From Chondrilla cf. caribensis (Eukaryota; Porifera; Demospongiae; Chondrillida; Chondrillidae): a stretch of 47,500 nucleotides of DNA. Shown here piece after piece: positions 31,745-43,900 of this stretch. The position numbers were made by a program, and so were the translations under genes. The stretch lies in assembly GCA_964020155.1 (NCBI GenBank), contig OZ026557.1, forward strand, positions 3,382,501 through 3,430,000. Direction: 5' to 3'. A model generated the notes under the pieces. The model was not told where the DNA came from, searched no databases, and saw nothing but the letters and a program-made list of their open reading frames with translations. Numbering within the stretch: the first letter of the stretch is position 1; the number at the start of each line of letters is the position of its first letter.

Positions 31745-32690
31745 AATCCCATACTGATGAATTCGTGCCAGAAAATTGTGGCATAATAAACGGTTTGGCC
31801 TATTAACCGGTTGTATATTATGCGGGTGTCACTGTGATAATAAATAATACTATGTCTCTTGCATGGACAGAAAAAGAGCACACTGTCAGTGAAATTAATA
31901 TACTAATGAGAAATAGCTAAAATCATTATTATATTAAATCCCTTATATACGATAGGTTCTTATGACAAGACTTCACTTGGACTCACTTATTCTGTACATA
32001 CACGATATACATTCGTTTGTTTATGACTACATGGAGGTTTGAGTGAGGTTTACTATACATATGTTGAGGCCAATGTATGTACAAGTATCCTGAGGAACCC
32101 GCATTTTTGTCACACAGCGTACGTACTGACAGTATGTCTTCACATACACGCACAATGTACATATTATGTACATATGTAGTACATACATATGTACATAATA
32201 TGTACATACAACATGTTCTGAAATATGTCGTTAAATTCTGTTTTAACAGTCCTCAACTATTTACTGTTTCACTGTAATTTTATGTAAACTGTTTTGAAAA
32301 TTAATAGTAAACACACAACTCTTGGGTATGCATAAGCCCAAATTTGGGGAGTTAACAAGAACCCAAATTTGGGCTATTGTTACAGACACAAACATTTGTG
32401 TAAAATCAGAAGATTCTCTGGGATTATGTGGGACCCAAGCTTACTTTGTTCATAAACAGGTTGTTATTCAGATAGCTAGCAACTGGAATTTATTCAAAAC
32501 ATGCCTGAACATAATTGTCACCTCCCTAAGTTTCTGCTGTTTCAAAGGATTGTTTGGATTAATGCCCTGAGAATTGACAGGTTTCAACAGTAAACAGTTA
32601 TGTTTACTGTTAAAACCTGATAAATGCGATGAAACAGCTGAATAGTCAGGTTGAGGCTTAATCAGAATTTAACCATGTAGTTCAGAACAT
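31745..32690. other. Non-coding stretch with several inverted repeats
   Basis: No gene seen. Holds a perfect 23-bp-arm hairpin (32156-32206), a shorter inverted pair around 'cccaaatttggg' (about 32337 and 32362), and 'aacagtaaac/gtttactgtt' arms near 32587-32612. It separates the two homologous parts of the decayed unit. Confidence 0.4.
32156..32206. repeat. Perfect hairpin, 23-bp arms, 5-nt loop
   Basis: Arm 32156-32178 (tgtacatattatgtacatat + gta) and its exact complement at 32184-32206 around gtaca. It is built from alternating 'tacat' motifs, so it may be microsatellite-derived. Confidence 0.75.
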
Positions 32691-34080
32691 GTTATACACT
32701 CATGTGCAATTAACAAACATTACTTTACCACTGCTATATTAGTCAACCCTTTTCCTGTATTTGAGTCTACAACATCTGCCACATTCTTGCTCCTCAAAAT
32801 GGAGTGGATTAACATGAATTCACTGAACATATGTATGTTTATGTTGGTACTTACTGTATGTATGCACATAATATGCATGTACTGTAGTTGGGTGCATGTG
32901 TCGTATTAGGCTAGCTCATCATATTACACTTACGGAGGCTTTTAGCCCTGAGGGCTACTATTCTTGACACACAGTAGCAGATACATTGTAGACACATTAT
33001 GTATTGCAGATATGTATGAAGTGTATGTGTGCATTGTACACACAATGTCATAGAGTTTTAAATCTCTTCTCAATCGTAGAACATCATTTTACATCCAAGT
33101 TCTAAGCCAGAAATATCCACTGGACATATACATTATGTTTATTGGAACCTGTAGATGTGTGATGGGAGATATCCCACCTTGCAGAGTCCCACAGTGGCTG
33201 CCCTCACAGCTGATGTTGTGCTAAGTGCAACTCTAGCATCGGGCACTTGACACAGGCCAGCTTCCTGTGTTAGCAGCACAGCCAAACCTGCACATACTGG
33301 GGAGACATGTACTGTACATAGTGGGGAGACATGTACTGTACATAGTGGGGAGACATGTACTGTACATAGTGGAGAGACATAGACGGTACATAGGGGAGAC
33401 ATATACCGTACATAATAGGGGAGACATGTACCTTGCATAGTGGGGAGACATGTACTGTACATAGTGGGGAGTCATGTATTATAGTGGGGAGACATGATCA
33501 GATGGTATGTTTGGTACACACAGTATTATAATACATGTGATAGTCATAGTAAATCATTATAGTACATATACTGCATAAGACAAAATGAGTAAAATATCAT
33601 TGCATACATACTGTACATATTCATACAGGTACATAATGTGTACTGTATAAATTAGCTACAAACAGTATGTACACTGTTTAGTAAAGTAGCTGCTGTGGTC
33701 ATAAAAATTTAATATCAATTCAAATTTCCCACTACCTTAACGTAAAACTAACAACAACAACATTGTTAAAGAGGACAAAAACGTGGTATGTACAGGGTAC
33801 CATTCCAATGTATACATCCAGTGTTTATCAGGTATAGCTCTGCAAGGTTAAAAATCTCATCAAACGAGAATGGTTTAATTTGTCAGCTTCATGCATGGGA
33901 TCCTCGAGCTCGTATATCGTCACCACACAGTCCATCTGCTCTGCACAATAAAATTGCTAAAGGTATATTAACTGTATATACACGTTTGACTATAATATTA
34001 TAGAATGCAAACAGTATAAAGAAATATTGATCGCACATGCAGGCATGCAGCAAACAAATGCAGTAAATATATAATAATAC
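32690..34080 (-). repeat. Decayed partial copy of the duplication unit (minisatellite part)
   Basis: Colinear with 22900-24260 at clearly lower identity: the 'gtagttgggtgc' block (32885), 'tacggaggctttta', the 24-bp minisatellite (33295-33495), and the 'ccttaacgtaaaactaac' to 'tgcatgggatcctcg' block (33735-33905). The gene that follows this block in units 2 and 3 is missing here; the next sequence is AT-rich spacer. Confidence 0.7.
33295..33495. repeat. 24-bp minisatellite, decayed-unit copy (most regular)
   Basis: About eight units of 'acatgtactgtacatagtgg' + 'ggag'; the first three are practically identical, which makes this the cleanest view of the 24-bp period. Confidence 0.8.
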
Positions 34081-34555
34081 AATGTCATATATACTATTAT
34101 AGCACCTCCAGGAGGGTATATTATATATATTATAGTCTTGTAATAATAATTATATAACATGCATAATATTATATATATTGCACATCAGTATTATAATATT
34201 TGTTCTATTAAATATATTAGTATATATAGTTATATACAATTGAAATACAATTGGGGGCAGAAAATGCATGGTGGAAAAGGTATAAATCACCATTTGCAAA
34301 AAAACTCCAATTTTCAAAGATTATAATAATATACAGCAGCACATATTATTATCTCTATCTGGATCCAAAATGAACAATAATACAGTAAAATCATAATACA
34401 ATTGCAAATTGCAGTAAACCATTCAATCATATCACAACTCTCTTTATACAATATTATTCACCACTATACATTATTAAAAATTGGTCTCTAAATACAAAAA
34501 TTAATCTATTGCTTTTATCCCAATAATCCCTTCAGACCAGTCAAACCAATGTTGA
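34081..34555. other. AT-rich spacer, probable 3' flank/UTR of the RUN-PH gene
   Basis: Dominated by ATATTATA-type sequence. No coding-like frame. The minus-strand gene ends at 34556, so its 3' UTR and polyadenylation signal should lie here, but I cannot point to one with confidence. Confidence 0.4.
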
Positions 34556-34719
34556 TCATATTTTAGGCTTGATGAAGTTTCTTCCTTTGGTCACACTGTC
34601 ACTTCTAGTTCTGCTTGCCTTCAACAACTCCACTGCCTTTTCAGCCCTTCTCTTCAAATTCTCACTGTGAATGGTGTCAAATTCTAATTGGACCTGTATG
34701 GCAATTTGGAGATTTGATG

Positions 34720-34795
<76 letters not shown>

Positions 34796-35040
34796 TGTGT
34801 GTCTGTGTGTTGGTGCATGTGTGTGTGTGAAATTATTAGTATTGTGTGAACCTTCATTTTCTCCTCCCACAACAGTGCAACTGTCCTTTCAAACTTCCCA
34901 AGCTCAAATGAAGAACTAAAACAGAACAACCAAGAACCAGATGCTCCAGATTCACTCTCAGCATTATCATAGCTCTATAAGATGAGAAAATAGATAATGC
35001 ACGCTATACACACACGTATAGGCACACAATACACATACAT

Positions 35041-35126
<86 letters not shown>

Positions 35127-35146
35127 GCACGCACGCACGCACTCAC

Positions 35147-35205
<59 letters not shown>

Positions 35206-38200
35206 AGACATACCACAACACAGTAAAGAGACAACTCAGGATCCCAGCCAATGTATTCAATGTCTTCCAGTTGACAACAAGACAACTGCTCTATCTTTTG
35301 GGCTTTCCAGTCTTCTTGTAAAATATGAATCTACACAAACAATACCGACTCATTCATGCACACATACATAATTAGAACATAATATGGTAACGTCTTTACA
35401 GAGCTGGAAGAGATAATAGGTATGCTACCTGTATGTATGTATGATCACATAGCTGTTTTGTACGTATGTACCTTGTCATCTGTCAAAAGAACACCATACC
35501 TTCCCCCTAGGGTGACAATGCTGGATACCTACAGAGGAGCACATACACAGTACATCACTAACAGGTAGGGCTATGTGGAATAGTGGAACCTCACCTTAGT
35601 GATAGCAGCTTCGCAGATGACCTGAATCCACTTAGTTACCTCCTCTTCACTCTTCCCAGCCAACACAAACTCAACTCCGCCTAACGTCACCTGCAGAACA
35701 AGGAGTGTACAGTATACAGTGAATTCTTGTTAATCCGCCATCTGCTTTATCTGCTAAACCTTACAATCCACCACAATTTCCCAATACCAATATGATGTAC
35801 AAGTACCACTGAATATCCAGTTAATCCGCCAAACTAACGTTAATCCACCATATTCTTTGAAAAAAAAAATCATGGTGGATTAACGATATTCACTGTATGT
35901 AAACATCTAATACCATTTAAACCAGGTGTTGGTACACACAGCACACAGTGGTGCAAGCGATACGTGCACACCGTACCACTGAAAAGATGGACCATTGTAA
36001 CGATTGATGAAGTATGTACATCGCAATGTTTATGTACACAAGGACAGTTCTACTTAGTGATTGTTAAGTACAACCATAAGGCGGATTGGGCTCACCATAA
36101 AGGCATTTGGTCTATTTTCCTTGGGGAGTCTTTTACATCCTCCAAAATTATTACTCCTGGAGCAAAGCAGGTATAAGAGTGTGTGTGTGTGTGTGTATGA
36201 GCTTGCTTGCTTGCATGTGTGTGTGTGTGTGAGTGAGTGTGTGAGTGTGTATACGTATATGTGTGTATACATGCGTGCGTGCGTGCATGTGTGTGTGCAT
36301 GTGCGTATGTGTATACAGTATGTGTGATTGTGCATGCATGTACTGACTGAATGGGATACTTCAGCTTTACAGATTGGTCAGTCTACAGAATGGAACAGAA
36401 TGTGGTATAGAATTATAAGGAATATGGGACAGCAGTAGGTGACAAATTGAAAATGTTGTTGTAAACATACAGGTATCCACCTACAGATGTTTTGCAGTGT
36501 CAAAAAACAACACACCATACACATAAACAATCAACCAATATCTAATAATAGGTGAACAAAACATAGAAAGGTGAAACCTACAGCATCCTACCATAGCGAA
36601 ACCTGTATACAATGGTAACTGTATTGGCAGGTCACCTCTCTATAACAGCAAGGTTACTAAGTCTGAAAAAGGTTTATAGTGTGCGATTCAACCCACGTAC
36701 GGAGGCCACCTCTCCATAACAGCAAGGTTACTGAGTCATGCAAAGGGTCCGTAGTGTACAATTCAATATGCATATGCAGGCCACCTCTCTATAACAGCCA
36801 CTTTTTGGGTCCAACAAGTGATCATTATGAACAATTTCCATTGAACTAATATTAGGTGGGTACAGTAACAGAAAATGCAGAAGGTTGACCTGACTACAGG
36901 TAACCTTGTCTATATTCGTACCAGGTCCAAACCTGATGTAAATAATTACATGTACTATTTCACACACACTGATTGTGTTATACTGGGTGATCTGTTAGGG
37001 CCGTTGAGAGGATGAGCCTGTTGCTAGAAAAAAATCCTAGCTGCAGACAAGGGAATTATGCTTGTTCTATGCAGGCTTCAGCATTGGTTGAAAGGCTGTA
37101 CAGTGGGGCTTGAGACAATTTCACCTCTTCAGCAACAAAATGTATTTTCAATTATGTACAAAGACTGTTTGATTATGGGGATTATATACTTAGTATACGT
37201 ACATAGCCAATGATCGAAGATGATAGCATTTCAGTATGTGATCAGACTGTGAATTATGGATTACTGTGTAGTGTAGGTGTCTTATATGAGAGATTCAGTG
37301 GTATTAATACATACATACAGCGTACACCAATGGTACAGAATGTGCTTTACATTGAGTTACACACGTGCGTACCTCCGAGTTGTACTGTAACAATGCATCC
37401 GTACTGCAGGACCAATGAATGGAAGACTGAGACAACTGCACAGTATCCATATTATGTATGTGCATGCCAAATTACACACACTGTCCACTCAATACCTGCA
37501 ACATACACTCAATGTGTGACTATTACAAATGATATGCAGCATGTGTATACTATGCATGTATTGTACGTACCTATGTAGTCCATATAAAGATATATGTACA
37601 TACGTATATGGGGTTGAATGAATGGATGAATGAATAATTTGACTCTGCCAACAGGAAGTGAACTGCCTTAGGGATACATGGGGACTACATGAGTTGTACT
37701 CAAGGACTCACCGTAATACAAGAAAAGATGGCTTCCAAAATGGAACTCCAAATTTATTCATTTTGACATGCAGAGTGCCTTGAATCAAGGGAGGCTGAAC
37801 TGAAGGAAGGAAGCATGTACTGCACATAAAATATTCAATGCATACACATATGTACACAAATGTACACAAATGTACACACACACACACACACACACACACT
37901 TCACACGTGCCCCAATGTACAAATATTCACTTAATGTAAAGATAGACATTTTATTTCCATAAATGTGCATACAAAGGGATTAAATCCCACAGTATTGGGG
38001 CAATGCACGAAACAAGCATGCTATATTATGCAGATAGTAAGAGTCGTCACATTCTAATCAAGTACGAGCAAATGAAATACAGTGGAACATCTTTATAAAG
38101 GACACATTGGGACCAGCTAATTTGTCCACTGTAGAGAGGTTGTCCACCCTTCAGAGGTGAAAAGTGTATTAACACTATAGGGAGTTCATTTTAGGGACCT

Positions 38201-39044
38201 AAGAAAGTGTCCTTTGTAGAGAGGTATTTTCTATGGTGTCCTTTATTGGGAGAGTCCTTTAATAGAGGTTCCACTGTATACGTCCAAAAGTGATGACACA
38301 AACATGTGTCACAATTATCCATCATTGATGGCTGAAGAGCTGTTCAGCACAGTGAGTACAACCAGAGGAGAATCTTAAGGAGACCTACTTTCACAAGACT
38401 CCTCCAGTTCAGGTGGAGGAGATGAACAAGGTGGTGGCATGTCACCTTCGAGCTGCTCCCAGTAGGCTATTGAGTACAACTGGACATCACTTTCATCCTG
38501 CAGACAAGAAAGACACTGTACACAATGTCTCAAGGACAACAGACAGCATGTTGAATTCAGAGGACAAAAGACATGACATCCAGAGGACAACAAACAACAT
38601 GAGGTCTCCAGACCAACAGGCAACATAACATCTCAAGGATAACAAAGTACACAACATTTTAAAAAGAAGAGAGTATAAAGCACATGAACAGAAAAAGAAC
38701 AGAGACTACAGAACAGTCTTTTCATTCCAATAGAATACACATGGTTGATCAAAACATCTCAAGACTTAGCAAAGTGCACAACACTTCATCTCATACAAAT
38801 CAAGGGCTTAGTGTGGTCATCAACGCACAATGTATACACTAGTGTACCTGTAGAGGTAGTATATACTGGAGTGCCTTCCATCTGAACCTGTCTCCTTTAC
38901 TCATGCCAAATGGTTGTCGTATTTTAGGATGTCTGACTGTCATTTCAGTCAAGCACTCCACAATGCCCCTGCAATATACATTGTATATACAGTAATAATG
39001 ATAATAATCATGTACCAACCGAATATCCATTAATAAATATCGCA

Positions 39045-39125
<81 letters not shown>

Positions 39126-39138
39126 GTGTGTAGGTATG

Positions 39139-39184
<46 letters not shown>

Positions 39185-40167
39185 GTGTGTGGGGGTGGGG
39201 GTGGTCCATAGTTGAGAATCAGGATACAAGCCATACACAACACTCTGTACTGAAAGCAAATTACCTCGATAAGGCTTCATCACATGTGACAATCATGTGA
39301 TATTGAGGTGGCTTCCCAAAAACAAACGTCAAAGACTGCCAATTGAGACCAACCTACACACACAGTAGATAGAGGTGCGTGGAACGTTTGGCATAGCATG
39401 TGTGTATGAATAGTGTTTACTGTATGTACGTATGTATTGACATGTTCATGTTCACTGGGAGTACGGTTGAAGCAGCTGTGCTGGTATGCAGGAAAGTACC
39501 TAGCACACATAGTCTACATACGTAGTAGCGATGGAAGTGGTATTCGATTAATCAATTGACTTTTATTTCAAATGTGGTCATTGTTAATAGCGTGAACAAA
39601 CTGATCAATCATGCACTGGAAATAATTAAGTGAGTAGAACAGGGAGCCTCCCCAACGTTATTACCCATAACCTTCATTCCATAGGTTCAATTTTGTACTT
39701 CAAGAGTACCTGGAATGTAAAACGACTCTAAAGACTCCACATCACATCTACTGGATGACTACTCAGTCTGATGAAGTGGGAGTGGTTTCCGGTTATGCCT
39801 ACTTAACTACTTCCAGTGACAATCAATAAGAAGACTACATCCAATTCCCAGCACTACTAGATAGGTACATACTGCCACAGCACAATATTCCATAGACTAG
39901 AACAGGGTATCAATGGTTAAACAGTGGTGGTGATGCTGGACTTCTATCTGTGCTCCTCTGTCAGTATTGTACCTGTGTGTCCTCCAAGTCTTGGAACCTG
40001 GAACCAGCGATTCTGGAGTAACCTGCTTCACCTTCGCCTAATGTGGGAACATGATATCACCGACATGCACACATGTACAATACAAAGCAGTGGTCCATGA
40101 GTACATCAACAAACATATGCAAACACATGTACATATGCAAAAACACATATACACACGGCATTATGCG

Positions 40168-40232
<65 letters not shown>

Positions 40233-40895
40233 ACTATCTTCTAGGATGTACAGTGCATCGTTCGTAATCAGTATGTAACAAACTTGCAGTAAAGCTTTGC
40301 CAGAAAATTTGTACACTTGAAGTAACTAAAGAAACAAAAGAAAATAACGTCATACCATACAGTACCATATAGCAGGAAAGTTTCGTGGACTAAAAGTTTC
40401 ATGAACTTCACGAAGAAACTGGTATTCGCGAAAGTTTTATTCTTGAACACTCAATGACGTAATCAAAACAGACACGTGACATGACGTACTAAAATAGGAT
40501 TCGTGAAATTGAGCGATTTGTGAAAATTTTGTCCTGCAAAACTTTCCGTCCATATGGTATCACTACAACACAATCTGTGTTCAGGTTAAAGGGTGGATCA
40601 AAGGAAAACTGTGCGTACGTAAGCCATGTAGAACAGGTCAGTGATACAGCACAGGTCACCAGATAGGTCTCAATTTTAGGATTAATTGCGTGAGTACAAG
40701 GCAGGAAATTAGTAAACACATTTTTTGTATTGGACTATGGGTATACAGTACGTAGTATAAATTGTTCATTCACTACACCTGTATACGAGTTAGTTGTATC
40801 CTACTTAGGTGTATTGCAGCAGATAAGATTTTACAAAAACACATACACAAATACACACACATGCACATACAGAAATACACACACATGCACATACA

Positions 40896-40950
<55 letters not shown>

Positions 40951-43900
40951 ATGCACACGTACAAACAGTACGTACACATATACTGCTCACTTTATTTAGT
41001 GTTTCACTCGAGTCAAAGCACACATTCAGAGATATCAAGAGCTTGTTCTTTTGACTGATACTGTTTGGATTAAAAAGAGAAAAACGTACAGCATTAACTA
41101 CAAGGAACAACAAATGCGTGCGTGTGAAGGTTGTTGAACAACAACAGACTTGTTTTGAGTACAAACAATACAGGCAATGCAGTGAAGTATAAAATTCACA
41201 AATACTGAGATCTATTATGTCGTCATGTATTAACATTTATACTTGATGCACAGTGAAATGCTACAATAAACTCTGTGAGACAGCAAACACATGCAGTGAC
41301 TGACTTGACTTCTGTGGCAAATCTGTCCTCTTTACTGACAGCTAGAGGTCTCTCTGGTATTCCAAAGGAGAGAAGGTCTGAGTTGAAGAAGATAGAGTAG
41401 TACAATAAAATGAGTGATGATCCGATGTGACATGATTGATGGATGAATTACAGCATTATAGTAGAGAGACTCGAAGTGTTCATTCAATATATTGAGGTGT
41501 TTTACAATGACTACCATTTTCTCAGTAGTTGGACATTGAGACCGGGAATCTTCACAAATAAATTGATTTCAAAGACTTCAATGTGAAAGGTCTTTTATTC
41601 TGAAACTGAATTGGAAGGTTTTGTCTGGACGCACAAAAAACCCAGCTGGAACAAACTGTATTCAGCTAATGAAACTGATGAGTTACAAAATACAATGCAG
41701 GCCTAGTGTAGCGAAAAGAGATTGAAAACCTTCGAAATAATGACACTGTTTCACACAAAAGGGATGCTAATTCATACACTAGCTGAACTGCCCATCCAAT
41801 AGACGGGCAAATGAGCATGAAGTTTTCAAAGCAGTTTTAAGTTGGGACATGAACTAATGATGATTATGTTCCATCAACCAAACACTCCCACACACTGCAT
41901 ACTTCTTTATAGCCATAACTGTAAAATCTTTGTCGCACAGATATTAACCATGCAACCGTTGTGCTGGTATGCCAGCAACTAGTAGCCAAAGGGGTCATAA
42001 TTTACAATGTCGGTTGACTGCGTGGACTAAAACTGAAATCAAGAATAGCTCCATGAGAACTGTAAGACAGGCCATTACAATCCATGGAGGACACTCCCCA
42101 TTACTGTGAAATGGTTGTGATCAGAGTGTTTGTTGGTGCATGTTCTGTGCTGTGTTTTTCACATGATGCACGGACAAACGAATGAACTGAATTTATATAG
42201 ATATTGCACATACCTTGAGTAGGTCGTTGGGTACTTTTGATATCAGGTGGAGAACTAAGCCGTTCATTGTGGCCATCAGTACTCTCTATTGTGGGACTTA
42301 CTCTTTTATTTGGGGGAATTTCCTCATCATATAACTTTTTAGCAGGGTCATTCTTTTTTGTAGCTTCTGCCATCTCTTGTGTCATTTCATCATCTTGCAA
42401 GTTCAACAAGGAGCTTTGATCAGCACTAACATTAGTCCGGTGTTTAGGTGACATTGACTTAAGAGGACTATTCGGATGTTTGGGCTGACTCTGGGCAGGT
42501 TGACCTTTCAATACAGGTGAATTCACTTTTTCAGATGGACTTCTGCTGCTGGGACGGGCTGTATCTTTCTCTGAGGGCTTTTCTGATGTAGGGTTGGTTG
42601 AGTTGACAGAACACGATCCTTCTGGATGAAACGGGTTAAAGTTAGACTTCAAATGGTCGGCAGACGATTTCTTTTCAGACTCGTGAATTGGGGCAGATGA
42701 CGAGCCCTCCACAGAAGTGGTAGACGCGACTACAAACACATCAATGAGAAATAATTCCAAAGTAATGTTCTTCCGTCATGGAGACATTGAGAAAATGTAC
42801 AGCACGTGTTGCATGTGAAGGTATGGATTTGATGCTGAGATTGTATGATGCCTGATGTGCAGCAGGATGCAACATGGAATAAGTGTGCAATATACTCTGA
42901 TTGGTGGCAACATCAAAGACACCTACATCCGGGAATCTCAGGGATACATAACATAGGCTATCCCTGAGATTCCGAGTGGCGATAATGGTTTAACCAATTA
43001 GCAGTAAACAGGTTAACAAGTGGCTAATCGGGATACACGTTATTTATATCACCTTCAGGAAGAAAGTACAGGAAAAGGAACCTTCCTAAAGGTGATATAA
43101 CATGCACACATATACAGTACGCCCACTCTACCTCTGGTTGGTTGTGTAGCGAACGGTTTGGTCTTCTTAGTCTTCTTGACCAATCCTTTCTTGTCTTTGG
43201 GTCGAGATCGAAGAGAGATCGCATTGAACTCGTCAAGGTCATTCGGAGTAGACAGTATTTGACTCCGTTCACTGCCAAAGATTCGTGCTTCACTAGATAC
43301 CTCCAGTACGGCATTTTGATTCAGTGCAAGACTTGAAGATGGGGTCAACGATGACTCTCTTGACGATGAGTCACTTATATCTACAGAGGGTTCTTTTTCT
43401 TCTTCTGCAGTTGGCATCTGATCGATGGGAGGCTTCGAGTATTGGGGATGCAGTCCTCTAATGGCAGGGACAGTTGTCTGAGTTAAGGGTTTTTCCCTGG
43501 TGGGTGTGGTGACCGGCACAGTGTCCTCTGCTGATGGAACAGGTGGCTCTATCTTCTCAAGGGGTTGGGCTACGGGGAGAGCTGCAACGGGAGGGAACAG
43601 AAGTACAGTTGAATCCAATACCATTGCAATACCACTTGTAGGCATGCATAGCCATGATAATAGTAACATTCATAAACTATTTGAAGTTTAAGGCATCCCA
43701 TGTGAACCACTTGAGCTAAAGTACCTCATGTGAACCAATCAGACTAAAGGTTTCTCACATGAACCAATCTGACTAAGGGACATTATGTGAACCAATTGGA
43801 CTAAAGTGACCTCACGTGAACCAATTGGACTAGAGGCACCTCATGTGAACCAATTGGACTAAAGGTACCACATGTGAACATACTGTACTACAACATGGCG

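Noticed and set aside
34671..40278. Poly His-Thr, Cys-Val and similar frames across (CA)n/(TG)n tracts
   Set aside because: Dinucleotide repeats are open in several frames; no codon bias or protein-like flanks.
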